From a virus, in the IMG/VR virus record IMGVR_UViG_3300024432_000058, positions 1 through 27,961 of that record: DNA of 27,961 nt, one strand, 5' to 3'. Each line of letters opens with the position of its first letter. Within the stretch, counting starts at the first letter, position 1. A program made the position numbers and the translations under genes. Below are positions 1 to 7,517 of the stretch, in pieces. A model generated the notes under the pieces. That model was not told the origin of the DNA, did not search any database, and was given only the letters and a program-made list of their open reading frames with translations.

Positions 1-226
1 CTAATAGAAAAAGCCTCTTTTCCTGTCATTCTGTCATTTTCTGTCATTTTTGAAAAATATTTTACTATTACTGGTTTTGTGGGGTTGAAATTTACATCAC
101 CTGTATGTTCGGACAGGCACCAATCGCCCTTATGTAGCACCTAAATAATAGAAAATGTAAACACATCATTAAAATAGGAATGTAAAGGTAAAGGTAATGG
201 CATAATTATAAAAAAAGGTAAATAAT
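1..226. other. Leader / intergenic region, no full gene
   Basis: No credible gene is visible here. Positions 21-51 hold three near-tandem copies of CTGTCATT separated by T-rich spacers, which could be an operator or an AT-rich leader element. TGTAAAGGTA at 181-190 is the same 10-mer found at the borders of downstream endonuclease genes (5528, 5754 and 6467). It precedes an ATG at 198 that opens like those endonuclease genes but stops after two codons. AAAAGG at 213-218 is the likely ribosome binding site for the gene at 227. I could not identify a convincing sigma-70 promoter or terminator. Confidence 0.5.
198..212 (+). pseudogene. Start-codon scar of a GIY-YIG endonuclease gene
   Basis: ATGGCATAATTATA matches the opening ATGGCACAAATATA of the endonuclease gene at 5770 at 12 of 14 bases. 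Here the third codon CAA has become TAA, so the frame reads Met-Ala-stop. The same TGTAAAGGTA box stands upstream in both places. The simplest reading is that only the translation start of a former endonuclease gene survives. The match is short, so chance similarity remains possible. Confidence 0.35.
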
Positions 227-946
227 ATGGGACAAATTTACATTTTAGAAAACAAAAGTAATGGAAAAGTTTACGTAGGACAGACTACTCAAAGTGTTGA
301 GAAACGTTTAAAATGTCACATGAGAAGTAAATATTATATTGGCAGAGCTTTACGTAAATATAGTATAGATAATTTCAAGCAATATGTTTATTGTGGAATA
401 CCTGAATCTTTACTTGATTTCTGCGAGTCCGCAATGATAAAAAGATTGAATAGTATTTCTCCTAATGGGTATAATCTCGAAAGTGGAGGACATAAAAATA
501 AGCATCTGTCCGCGGCGACAAAGAGAAAAATCTCGGTGGCAAAAAAAGGAAAAAAAGGGTATTGGCAAGGAAAACATTTTTCTAAAGAACATAAGAAAAA
601 ATTATCGGAAAATCATGCTGATTTTTCTGGAAGTAAACATCCTATGTTCGGACGCACAGGAGAAAATAGTCCTATGCACGGGAAACATCGTTCTATGGAA
701 ACGAAGAGAAAAATCGCAGCAGCAAATAAAGGCAAAAATACAGGAAAAAATTCTCCTGTAGCTAGAGCGGTATTATGTATAGAAACTCAAGAAGTCTTCA
801 ATACTATTAAAGAAGCTGGTAAAAAATATGATGTATGTCGGCACGGTATTTGCAAATGCTGTAGAGGAAAATATAAAACGGCTGGCGGTTTTCACTGGAG
901 ATATAACAATGAGAAAAAAGGAGATAAACACCCTTTTTGTTGTTAA
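227..946 (+). CDS. GIY-YIG homing endonuclease 1 (free-standing, NUMOD3 repeats)
   Basis: A 239-residue free-standing homing endonuclease that probably makes a site-specific break in DNA lacking the gene, so that repair copies it in. The N-terminal GIY-YIG nuclease domain (about 1-90) shows Tyr5 in QIYIL, Tyr16-Val-Gly, catalytic Arg27 and metal-binding Glu67. Residues 93-170 carry about three NUMOD3 DNA-binding motifs of the type H-S-x-E-x-K-x-K-[IL]-S. The C-terminus (about 180-230) is a NUMOD1/IENR1-like helix-turn-helix segment ending in KTAGGFHWRY. The gene sits directly before the small terminase gene. The start follows AAAAGG with an 8-base spacer. Thirteen bases around its ATG (220-232) recur exactly at the next gene's start (981-993). 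Family assignment is firm; the cleavage target is unknown. Confidence 0.93.
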   Translation: MGQIYILENKSNGKVYVGQTTQSVEKRLKCHMRSKYYIGRALRKYSIDNFKQYVYCGIPESLLDFCESAMIKRLNSISPNGYNLESGGHKNKHLSAATKRKISVAKKGKKGYWQGKHFSKEHKKKLSENHADFSGSKHPMFGRTGENSPMHGKHRSMETKRKIAAANKGKNTGKNSPVARAVLCIETQEVFNTIKEAGKKYDVCRHGICKCCRGKYKTAGGFHWRYNNEKKGDKHPFCC

Positions 947-966
947 GCAATAATATAACAACAAAA
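935..966. repeat. 11-bp inverted repeat at the endonuclease 1 stop codon
   Basis: TTTTGTTGTTA (935-945) and TAACAACAAAA (956-966) are perfect inverse complements separated by 10 bases. The stem spans the stop codon of endonuclease 1 and ends just before the AAGGAG ribosome binding site (973-978) of the small terminase gene. It has only two G-C pairs and no classical terminator tract, so it could be a weak terminator, an RNA processing hairpin, or chance in AT-rich DNA. Confidence 0.4.
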
Positions 967-987
967 TGGCGTAAGGAGAAAAATAAT

Positions 988-1449
988 ATGGGATTTACCA
1001 AAAATGACCCAAGAATTAACCGTAATGGTCGCCCCAAGAAAGATAAATCTCTTTCAGATATTTTACGAAAATTAGGTGAGAACAAAAACCCTGGCTCAAA
1101 AGTCGCTAGGAAAATTCAGTTAGCGGAAGAAATGTGGAATCTGGCTCTAGTTGAAAAAGATTTTACTACAATGAAATACATCTATAATAGGCTGGACGGG
1201 ATGCCCTGTCAATCAATCGAACACGAAATCCCTGATCCCGTTACTTTTATTATAGAACGGCCTGATTTAGAAGAAATGAAAGTATCAGACGAAGACGAAG
1301 ACGGAAAGAAAAAGAAAAAGAAGAAAAAGAAAGATGACAAAAACGTAAAGAAAAAGAAAAAGAACCCTTTATATGGAAAAAAGCTATCAGATGCACATAA
1401 AAAGAAATTGTCTATTGCTGCAAAAAAGCGATGGGCTGAAAAAAAATGA
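988..1449 (+). CDS. Terminase small subunit-like protein with an endonuclease-derived C-terminus
   Basis: Probable small terminase subunit, which recognises phage DNA and loads the large subunit at the start of packaging. The start at 988 is preferred over an upstream in-frame codon because AAGGAG lies at 973-978. Residues 1-30 contain FTKNDPRINRNGRPKK, resembling the G-N-P-x-G-R-P leader of DUF5681-type terminase small subunits. A helical middle follows, then an acidic stretch and a nearly pure lysine tract (about 106-125). The last 28 residues, from NPLYGKKLSDAHKKKLS to RWAEKK, are a textbook NUMOD3 motif like those of the neighbouring homing endonucleases. The stop overlaps the large terminase start as ATGA, which implies translational coupling. 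The terminase role rests on the N-terminus and the position. Confidence 0.72.
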   Translation: MGFTKNDPRINRNGRPKKDKSLSDILRKLGENKNPGSKVARKIQLAEEMWNLALVEKDFTTMKYIYNRLDGMPCQSIEHEIPDPVTFIIERPDLEEMKVSDEDEDGKKKKKKKKKDDKNVKKKKKNPLYGKKLSDAHKKKLSIAAKKRWAEKK

Positions 1450-2702
1450 AAATAATAAATCCAAAAATAAACCTAAAGTCTCTAACAAATAAAATCTACT
1501 ATAAATATTTTTGGGATTACAAAAGACATAATATATTCTACGGGGGAGCTTCAAGCGGTAAGTCGGACTTCGTAGCATCTCGTATTTTATATCGGTGCAT
1601 CACTGAGCGAGGGAGAAATTTTTTAGTTGTTAGAAAAGTTGATAGAACTAACAGAAATTCTACTTTCGCACTTATCCAACAAATAATGAGCCGTTGGAAC
1701 GTAAATCATTTATTTCGAATAAATAAATCTGATATGACTATCACTAATACTAATGGAAACCAAATCCTTTTCCAAGGGCTCGATGATGTAGAGAAGGTAA
1801 AATCTTTAACATTTCCTAGAGGAATTCTTACGGATATCTGGGGCGAAGAGGCTACAGAATTCTCATTAAAAGATCATATAATTCTGAATATGAGACTTCG
1901 TGGTGCTTCAAGACATAAGAAGCAATTGACGTATACATTTAATCCGATATCCCAGTTTAGTTGGGCAAAGGAACAATTTTTTGATAAACCTTTACCAGAT
2001 TCCCAATGTTCTATATTAAAGACAACTTATAAAAATAATGCTTATTTGGAAGAAGAGGATAAAGTTGCTATTGAGAATCTTAAACGAGAAGATAAAACTT
2101 ATTATGATATTTACGCTCTTGGAAATTGGGGAGTATTAGGCAATTTAATATTCACGAATTATGTCATTGAAAATTTTGATCTTAAAGCTGAAGATTTTGA
2201 CGAAACATGTTGGGGCATAGACTTTGGCATAGTTCATCCATTTGCAATCGAAAAAGCTGGCTTTAAAGACGGTGAGTTGTATATTTATGATGAACTGTAT
2301 ACAAAAGGATATACTAATAACGAAGTGATTCGCATGAATGAGGAAGAAAAAGTACTGTTACGTGATGATGTTTGCACTGCAGATTCAGCTCGACCAGACA
2401 ATATCACGGAATGGCAGCAACAGGGATACAATGTGAGTGGCGCAAAGAAAGGACCTGGCAGTGTCAGATTTGGAATCGACTTTTTAAAACGTCATAGAAT
2501 CCATATACATAAGTCAAATTGTCCAGGAATTGCTGCGGAAATAGGTCTCTATAAGTGGAAGGAAAATAAAAATGGAGATATCATATATCCTGAAGAGCCT
2601 GTAAAATTTCGCGATGATGGCATCGATGCACTCAGATATGCAACGGAATACATTTGGCGAAATCAGGATTTAAAAGTTACTATGTCGCAGGGAATTTGGT
2701 AG
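1446..2702 (+). CDS. terL: Terminase large subunit
   Basis: The ATP-driven motor and nuclease that packages phage DNA into the procapsid through the portal. The 418-residue protein has the expected two domains. The N-terminal ATPase shows a Walker A-like YGGASSGKSD (about residues 36-45), a Walker B-like ILTDIWGEEA with acidic Asp and Glu, and a later T-F-N-P segment at the coupling-motif position. The C-terminal RNase H-fold nuclease shows the acidic motifs WGIDFG, TADSARPD and DDGIDALRYA. Motif order and length fit PBSX/SPP1-like (Terminase_3/6 type) large subunits. The start overlaps the small terminase stop. No intein or intron interrupts it. Confidence 0.95.
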   Translation: MKIINPKINLKSLTNKIYYKYFWDYKRHNIFYGGASSGKSDFVASRILYRCITERGRNFLVVRKVDRTNRNSTFALIQQIMSRWNVNHLFRINKSDMTITNTNGNQILFQGLDDVEKVKSLTFPRGILTDIWGEEATEFSLKDHIILNMRLRGASRHKKQLTYTFNPISQFSWAKEQFFDKPLPDSQCSILKTTYKNNAYLEEEDKVAIENLKREDKTYYDIYALGNWGVLGNLIFTNYVIENFDLKAEDFDETCWGIDFGIVHPFAIEKAGFKDGELYIYDELYTKGYTNNEVIRMNEEEKVLLRDDVCTADSARPDNITEWQQQGYNVSGAKKGPGSVRFGIDFLKRHRIHIHKSNCPGIAAEIGLYKWKENKNGDIIYPEEPVKFRDDGIDALRYATEYIWRNQDLKVTMSQGIW

Positions 2703-2728
2703 CATATTTTAAGTAAATAGGAGTAATA

Positions 2729-3427
2729 ATGGGACAAATTTATATTTTAGAAAATCAGAAAAATGGCAAATGCTACGTCGGTCAGACTGTTTATAATGTT
2801 AAAAAACGGTTATACAGTCATATGAAGAGTAAATATCCGATAGGAAATGCACTAAAAAAATACGGGATAGATAATTTTGATACACATACTATGCAATGTC
2901 CAGAGTATTTATTGGATGTTTGCGAAGTAGGCCTTATCGAATTGCTAAATTGCTTGGCTCCTAATGGATATAACTTGGATCTAGGCGGGCATAAACATAA
3001 ACACCGCTCTCTGGCAACAAGGAAAAAATTATCAGAGGCGAATAAAGGCAAAAAGCGATCAGAAGAAACAAGGAAACTGATGTCTGAAAATCATGATGAT
3101 CGATCAGGTGAAAAGAATCCTATGTTTGGAGTACATATATGTGGAAAAAATCATCACTTTTATGGTAAACACCATAGTGAAACAACGAAAAAACTGATGT
3201 CTGACAATAATAAAGGAAAAAATAATCCTATGTATGGCAGAACAGGTAAAAATCACCCTAGAGCAAGAAAAGTACAATGCATAGAAACTAACGAGACTTT
3301 CGATACAATTACAGAAGCAGCTATAAAATATGATGTATGTCGACACGGTATTGGTGCATGTTGCAAAGGTAAAAGAAAAACAGCTGGTGGATATCACTGG
3401 GAATATAAAGAGAAAGGAAAGGAGTAA
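2729..3427 (+). CDS. GIY-YIG homing endonuclease 2
   Basis: A 232-residue paralogue of the endonuclease at 227, placed between the large terminase and portal genes. Nuclease residues are Tyr5, Tyr16-Val-Gly, Arg27 and Glu66. Three NUMOD3-like motifs (about 92-170) and a C-terminal NUMOD1-like segment (about 180-228, ending KTAGGYHWEY) follow. The middle of the nuclease domain ([16 protein letters not shown]) belongs to a different subtype from endonucleases 1, 3 and 4, and is nearly identical in DNA to the gene at 12928. AGGAGTAAT occurs both before its start (2719-2727) and before the portal start (3420-3428). The gene looks intact and probably mobile. Confidence 0.93.
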   Translation: MGQIYILENQKNGKCYVGQTVYNVKKRLYSHMKSKYPIGNALKKYGIDNFDTHTMQCPEYLLDVCEVGLIELLNCLAPNGYNLDLGGHKHKHRSLATRKKLSEANKGKKRSEETRKLMSENHDDRSGEKNPMFGVHICGKNHHFYGKHHSETTKKLMSDNNKGKNNPMYGRTGKNHPRARKVQCIETNETFDTITEAAIKYDVCRHGIGACCKGKRKTAGGYHWEYKEKGKE

Positions 3428-3431
3428 TTAA

Positions 3432-4856
3432 ATGTCAAAAATATATGAAGGAAATTACCAAAAAGAAATCATTAAACAAATTGAAGCAGGGAATCCTATA
3501 GCAGCCATCATTGCCGACTTGATCGCCGAACATCGATCTCGCGCTATTCAAATGCAAAATTTATATCGAAGGCACAAAAATCAGTCAGCTAGTAGTTGGA
3601 GCGAAGAAATTTTGCCAATAGATCACGATGGAATTCCTATTTTCGCGAGGGAATATGATAACGAATTAAAAACCAACCACCGCTTACACAGTGACTTCCT
3701 AAATCGAATAAGGTTAACCCTGGTGGGCTATATGGGTAATGGGATCAGTATCTTAGTTAACTCTAAGAAATATGATTCAGAGCCGCTATTAAAGAAAGCA
3801 GAGTTAACAATCAGTGATTTCGTCAAATTTAATAATGAATTAAAGAATAATACGACTAGAGTCTCTGATTGTGTCTTATTAGGTACTTCGTATACGTTGC
3901 TATTTCAAGATGGAAAAGATCTAAGAACTTTGCAGTTATGTCCCTGGGAAACTATTATTATTAAAGATGCATCACTGGATAAAACAATGTTTGCTATGCG
4001 ATATTGGACAATAGAGGACAAAGTACTCGACGAGAAATATACTAGAATAGAATGGTATGACGATAAGAAAATTTATTATTATAGATCGATTAAAAATCTT
4101 GATGATTCGATGTCTTATGTGCCGCTACAAGTTACGACTTTAGTAAATGGTGTACAAAAAACAGTGATATCTAAGCCTCATTTAATGGCCGACGTGCCGA
4201 TTATCGAGTTTCCTAAGAATGAACAAAGAATCGGCGATTGCGAAATCAGTTTATCACTGCAAGATGCATACGATATTGCTCTCAGCGATTTAAGTTCTGA
4301 GGTAGCACAATTGCGACTATCTTATTTAGTAGGCCAATCAGTTGGCACGAAATTAGACGATGCTTTTAGAGAGCAGCTTAAACAGACTGGTATATTAACT
4401 TGTCGGTCGGATGGTAAATGGTATTTTGTTGAGAAAGAAATTGCATCTGAGGCAATAGAAAAATTACTTGATAGATTAGAACGTAACATCTATGCTTTTT
4501 CAAATAGTGTAGACTTTACATCAAAAGAATATTCTGGTAATATGCCTATAATGGCTTTTCAATTAAAGACTAAGCCGCTCGAAGAATCTGCTAAAGAAAC
4601 TGAGAACATGTTCAAGAAAAGTTTTCTTGATATGTATACAATAATAGTAGATTTTTGGAAAAGATTTAAATCTATAGATGTAGATCCACTGTCATTATCG
4701 TTCGAATTCACGAGGAATATTCCTTCTAATATTAAAGAAGAAGTTGAAAATTTTAAAAAACTTAAAGGGCTCATTTCTGACAGCTTGGCGCTGTCCAGAC
4801 TCTCCTTTGTGACAGATGTACAGGAAGAAATAGAACGGCAAAAAGAAGGAAAATAA
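3432..4856 (+). CDS. Portal protein (SPP1 gp6-like)
   Basis: The portal forms the dodecameric ring at one capsid vertex through which DNA enters and leaves, and where terminase and neck proteins dock. The 474-residue length fits the SPP1 gp6 family. Supporting features are a helical N-terminus, the segment ELKTNHRLHSDFLNRIRLTL near residue 75 followed by the GYMGNGISI turn, a central beta-rich wing/stem region, and a long helical C-terminus from about residue 370 ending in acidic and lysine-rich sequence. Its place after the large terminase gene is the standard order. The ribosome binding site AAAGGAG lies within the last codons of the preceding endonuclease gene, so the two may be translationally coupled. 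No MuF-type minor head gene follows; endonuclease genes occupy that position. Confidence 0.88.
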   Translation: MSKIYEGNYQKEIIKQIEAGNPIAAIIADLIAEHRSRAIQMQNLYRRHKNQSASSWSEEILPIDHDGIPIFAREYDNELKTNHRLHSDFLNRIRLTLVGYMGNGISILVNSKKYDSEPLLKKAELTISDFVKFNNELKNNTTRVSDCVLLGTSYTLLFQDGKDLRTLQLCPWETIIIKDASLDKTMFAMRYWTIEDKVLDEKYTRIEWYDDKKIYYYRSIKNLDDSMSYVPLQVTTLVNGVQKTVISKPHLMADVPIIEFPKNEQRIGDCEISLSLQDAYDIALSDLSSEVAQLRLSYLVGQSVGTKLDDAFREQLKQTGILTCRSDGKWYFVEKEIASEAIEKLLDRLERNIYAFSNSVDFTSKEYSGNMPIMAFQLKTKPLEESAKETENMFKKSFLDMYTIIVDFWKRFKSIDVDPLSLSFEFTRNIPSNIKEEVENFKKLKGLISDSLALSRLSFVTDVQEEIERQKEGK

Positions 4857-4882
4857 CATATATATTATAAAGGTAATTAGTA

Positions 4883-5542
4883 ATGAGCTGTATTTATATT
4901 TTAGAAAATTCTATAAATGGCAAGAAATACGTGGGACAAACTACCAAGACATTTAAAACTCGATTACAGCAACATTTGAAGAGTAAATTTGTAATAGGAA
5001 ATGCATTAAAAAAATATGGCCTCGATAATTTCAAACAGTACATTTACTCTGGAATACCAGAAAATTTATTAGATTATTGCGAAACAGAAATGATTAAAAG
5101 ATTGGATACTATAGCGCCAAATGGATATAATCTCGAAAGCGGAGGACATAAAAACAAACACGCCTCTGAAGAATCAAAGAGGAAGATGTCAGAGGCACAA
5201 AGTGGCAAACATCTTTCGAAAGAAACAAAAAGAAAAATATCTGAGGCACTTAAAGGAAGGATGTTTTCAGAAGAACATAAGAAAAAAATATCGGAATCAA
5301 AAAAAGGTGAAAAAAACCCTAATTTTGGACAGAAAGGTGAAAAGAATCCTAATTTTGGAAAACATCCTTCCGCCGAAACACGGAAAAAAATATCAGAAGC
5401 GCATAAAGGAATGATATTTTCTGAAGAACATAGGAAAAAAATATCTGAAGCAAATAAAAATCCATCAGAAGAAACAAGAAAAAAAATATCGGAAGCAAGA
5501 AAAAAGTATTGGGCAAATAAAGGGAAATGTAAAGGTAATTAA
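4883..5542 (+). CDS. GIY-YIG homing endonuclease 3
   Basis: A 219-residue GIY-YIG endonuclease with Tyr5, Tyr16-Val-Gly, Arg27 and Glu67. After the nuclease domain come about six tandem NUMOD3 motifs (residues about 93-205), each near S-x-E-x-[KR]-x-K-[IM]-S-E-A, ending in a [13 protein letters not shown] tail. It lacks the NUMOD1-like C-terminus of endonucleases 1 and 2, so it is a different architecture. The NUMOD3 repeats are also similar at DNA level, which favours expansion and contraction by recombination. It is bracketed by a 24-bp imperfect direct repeat (4868-4891 and 5530-5553, 22 of 24 identical) covering ribosome binding site and start codon. Confidence 0.93.
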   Translation: MSCIYILENSINGKKYVGQTTKTFKTRLQQHLKSKFVIGNALKKYGLDNFKQYIYSGIPENLLDYCETEMIKRLDTIAPNGYNLESGGHKNKHASEESKRKMSEAQSGKHLSKETKRKISEALKGRMFSEEHKKKISESKKGEKNPNFGQKGEKNPNFGKHPSAETRKKISEAHKGMIFSEEHRKKISEANKNPSEETRKKISEARKKYWANKGKCKGN

Positions 5543-5544
5543 TA

Positions 5545-5763
5545 ATGAGTTGTTAAATCTAAAAACTGATCTTAGAAATGTTTTGCGCAGGCATAAATAA
5601 ATGCAACCGTAAAACACTACCACATAACCCTTTAAGGGTTTAGAAGAATTAATAGATAATAGATTAGTTTTTAGATTACTTCTTGAAAAGAAAGAAAAAG
5701 AACATATATAAATAAAAAGTATTAAGCAAAAAAGAAATGTAAATAAAGGCAACTGTAAAGGTA
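5545..5763 (+). pseudogene. Eroded GIY-YIG endonuclease gene between endonucleases 3 and 4
   Basis: The gap keeps both ends of an endonuclease gene. At 5545 an ATG with an upstream AAAGG reads Met-Ser-Cys-stop, the opening of the MSCIYILEN class. At 5714-5745 the DNA AAAAAGTATT-AAGCAAA...AAATGTAAA follows the 3' end of endonuclease 3 ([12 protein letters not shown]) with substitutions and stops. The middle shows short open stretches in one shared frame, including LKTDLRNVLRRHK and LEELIDNRLVFRLL, interrupted by three TAA codons. I do not recognise them. They could be remnants of a structural gene displaced by endonuclease invasion. Confidence 0.55.
5626..5640. repeat. 15-bp palindrome AACCCTT-T-AAGGGTT
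   Basis: A perfect 7-bp inverted repeat around a single central T, inside the eroded region between endonucleases 3 and 4. The one-base centre rules out a simple RNA hairpin with all pairs formed. A dimeric protein-binding site or chance are the alternatives. Nothing nearby decides between them. Confidence 0.25.
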
Positions 5764-5769
5764 TTTTCA

Positions 5770-6471
5770 ATGGCACAAATATACGTACTAGAAAATAAGA
5801 ATAATGGAAAAACTTATGTCGGACAAACTATAAGAACTTTCAAACAGCGGTTGAAATGTCACATGAGAGGAAAACAGTATATTGATAACGCACTCAAAAA
5901 ATACGGGATCGATAATTTCAAGCAGTATGTTTATTCTGGAATACCTGAAGAATTACTCGACGAATTCGAAACAGCAATGATAAAAAGATTGGATAGTATA
6001 GAATCAGGGTATAATCTCGAAAGCGGAGGAAATAAAAATAAACATCTTTCTGAAGCAACGAAAAAGAAAATTAGTGAAGCGTTGAAAGGCAAACACCGTT
6101 CACAAGAAACAAAAAAGAAAATATCGGAAGCACGTAAAGGAATGGTGTTTTCAGAAGAAACAAAAAAGAAGATTAGGGATAATCATAAAGGCATGAAAGG
6201 AAAAAATCATTCGCAAGAAACAAAACAAAAAATGTCTGAATCAGGAAAAGGAAAAAATAATCCCTTTTACGGGAAACATCATTCTCCAGAAACAAAACAA
6301 AAAATTTCCGCGGCAATGAAAGGCGAAAAACATTGGAATTATGGAAAACATCTTTCTGAAACAACAAAAAGAAAATTATCGGAATCACATAAAGGAATGG
6401 TGTTTTCTGAAGAACATAAGAAAAAAATATCAGAAGCTAAAAAGGGAAAGCATCGTTCTGAAGAATTGTAA
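5770..6471 (+). CDS. GIY-YIG homing endonuclease 4
   Basis: A 233-residue GIY-YIG endonuclease with Tyr5, Tyr16-Val-Gly, Arg27 and Glu67. It has the longest NUMOD3 array in the window, about seven tandem copies over residues 90-233, and the protein ends abruptly within the last copy (HRSEEL). That ending suggests loss of an original C-terminus or repeat contraction. TGTAAAGGTA occurs just before the start (5754-5763) and again across the stop codon (6467-6476). It lies directly upstream of the scaffold gene. The start is supported by AAAGG nine bases upstream and by the conserved opening MAQIYVLEN. Confidence 0.92.
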   Translation: MAQIYVLENKNNGKTYVGQTIRTFKQRLKCHMRGKQYIDNALKKYGIDNFKQYVYSGIPEELLDEFETAMIKRLDSIESGYNLESGGNKNKHLSEATKKKISEALKGKHRSQETKKKISEARKGMVFSEETKKKIRDNHKGMKGKNHSQETKQKMSESGKGKNNPFYGKHHSPETKQKISAAMKGEKHWNYGKHLSETTKRKLSESHKGMVFSEEHKKKISEAKKGKHRSEEL

Positions 6472-6498
6472 AGGTAAAAAATAATAAGGAGAATAATA

Positions 6499-7188
6499 AT
6501 GAAACTAGACATGAGTCAAATTAAGCGGTTTTTGAAAGACAACGCCGATGAAGCGGCAGTGCAAGTACTGATAGAAGAAATGGTGGAAGAAATGGTGCCT
6601 ACAATGGATGACCAACTTGCTGGACTTACAAAAGATAATGCGTACGAACTTTTTATTTGCAAACACCAAAAATTATTGGATGCATTTAATAAAAAAGTTT
6701 CGGGGGCAATAGGTAAAAATTGGGAAGAGCACTTTGACGCAAAATATGAAGAAAAATTTTTGAAAGAAAACCCGCCAGAAAGCGACCTTGAAAAAAAGGT
6801 GAGAGCTCTGGAACTTAAAGCGATGAAGTCAGAAAAAAGAGCAGACAAGGCAGTGCTTAAAGCTTCTGCCATAAAGCGAATTAGCGAATTAGGTCTATCA
6901 GATAAATCTTTAGAAATGATCGACTGGCTAATCGCAGACGATGAAGAAAGTACTTCTAATAGATTAAATACTTTGTTAGAATTTCAGAATGGAATTACTA
7001 CAAAAGTAAATGAAAAAATCTTAGAAGAAAATGCGATGAACCCAGAAACTGGAAAAAAAGCTCTAGAATCGAATAAAGAAAAACTCATTGCACAGTATAA
7101 CGAGTTAGAAAAGACTGGAACTGCTGGATCTCCAACGATTCACGCAGAATTATTAGCTCTCGGCGATAGGATTAGGAGTCTCAAATAA
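6499..7188 (+). CDS. Capsid scaffold protein (DUF4355/gp20-like)
   Basis: Probable internal scaffold that guides procapsid assembly and is then lost. The 229-residue protein is charged and almost wholly helical, with a likely coiled coil at about residues 95-130 (ESDLEKKVRALELKAMKSEKR) and the segment ASAIKRISELGLSDKS typical of DUF4355-like phage scaffolds. The C-terminus (AELLALGDRIRSLK) is a short basic helix, the usual capsid-binding end. It stands two genes after the portal and directly before the major capsid protein, the standard place. AAGGAG lies at 6485-6490. The assignment rests on composition, partial motif similarity and position. Confidence 0.78.
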   Translation: MKLDMSQIKRFLKDNADEAAVQVLIEEMVEEMVPTMDDQLAGLTKDNAYELFICKHQKLLDAFNKKVSGAIGKNWEEHFDAKYEEKFLKENPPESDLEKKVRALELKAMKSEKRADKAVLKASAIKRISELGLSDKSLEMIDWLIADDEESTSNRLNTLLEFQNGITTKVNEKILEENAMNPETGKKALESNKEKLIAQYNELEKTGTAGSPTIHAELLALGDRIRSLK

Positions 7189-7189
7189 T

Positions 7190-7271
7190 GGGCATATATT
7201 TATGTTTATATCGGGATTCCAGAAACAAATGGGCATATATTTATGTTTATATCGGGATTCCAGAAACAAAT
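7190..7271. repeat. 41-bp tandem duplication
   Basis: Two exact copies of a 41-base unit (7190-7230 and 7231-7271) beginning GGGCATATATTTATG lie just after the scaffold stop codon. The unit derives from the Y-V-Y-x-G-I-P-E part of an endonuclease gene. Because 41 is not a multiple of three, the duplication itself shifts the frame. The copies are identical, so the event appears recent or is an assembly artefact. Confidence 0.93.
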
Positions 7272-7380
7272 GTTAGTCTATTGCTATAAAAAAGCGATGA
7301 TAAAAAGATTAAATAGTGGTTATAATTTATAACCACGTGGTAATAAAAATAAACACCCTTTAAAAAGAAGAGGGTTAATC

Positions 7381-7425
7381 AGTCTGATCAGGCTGATCGT
7401 TCTGATCGTCCTGATCGTTCTGATG
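7381..7425. repeat. 9-bp tandem repeat, about five copies (consensus gttCTGATC)
   Basis: Five consecutive 9-base units, all containing CTGAT, lie within the endonuclease wreck. In the frame that continues into the downstream NUMOD3 remnant they encode Gln/Arg-Ser/Ala/Pro-Asp tripeptides (QSD QAD RSD RPD RSD). The unit is not obvious in intact copies, so it probably expanded by slippage after or during decay. Confidence 0.8.
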
Positions 7426-7517
7426 AAAAACATCCTATGTATGGAAAAAAACATACTAAGGAAACAATAAATAATATGTCTATTGCTGCAAAAAAGCGAT
7501 GGGCAGCTAAAAGATAA

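Larger units (their letters stand above)
7188..7517 (+). pseudogene. Decayed GIY-YIG endonuclease between scaffold and capsid genes
   Basis: This gap contains pieces of an endonuclease gene in different frames. ATGGG at 7188 is a start of the MGQIYILEN type. Around 7231-7275 the DNA encodes YVYIGIPE, matching YVYSGIPE of endonucleases 3 and 4. At 7296-7330 it gives KKAMIKRLN and then GYNL, at 7339-7356 GNKNKHP, and at 7425-7517 EKHPMYGKKHTKET followed by SIAAKKRWAAKR and a stop. Frameshifts and stops separate the pieces, so no functional nuclease remains. The fragment also contains a 41-bp tandem duplication and a 9-bp repeat array. Its last part is identical over 28 bases to the small terminase 3' end. 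Confidence 0.85.

Noticed and set aside
129-144. 16-base exact match CTTATGTAGCACCTAA between the leader and the capsid gene (8051-8066)
   Set aside because: The flanks do not align, and one such match is plausible by chance in 28 kb of biased composition. No recombination site features were found.
1300-1365. Lysine tract in the terminase-like gene suspected of being a sequencing frameshift
   Set aside because: The frame stays open through the tract and the downstream NUMOD3 segment is in frame with an ATGA overlap. An error cannot be excluded without reads, but nothing requires one.
4868-5763. Direct repeats here considered as a CRISPR array or transposon ends
   Set aside because: Spacing is irregular and the repeats are ribosome-binding/start segments of endonuclease genes. 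No repeat-spacer pattern and no transposase are present.
5465-5776. A minus-strand open frame with a hydrophobic start, resembling a membrane protein
   Set aside because: It is the complement of A-rich endonuclease tail and wreck sequence, which yields Phe/Leu codons. It has no binding site and all neighbours run on the + strand.
5770-6471. Free-standing endonucleases considered as part of group I introns
   Set aside because: The adjacent virion genes are uninterrupted, the insertions fall between genes, and I saw no intron core elements flanking them.
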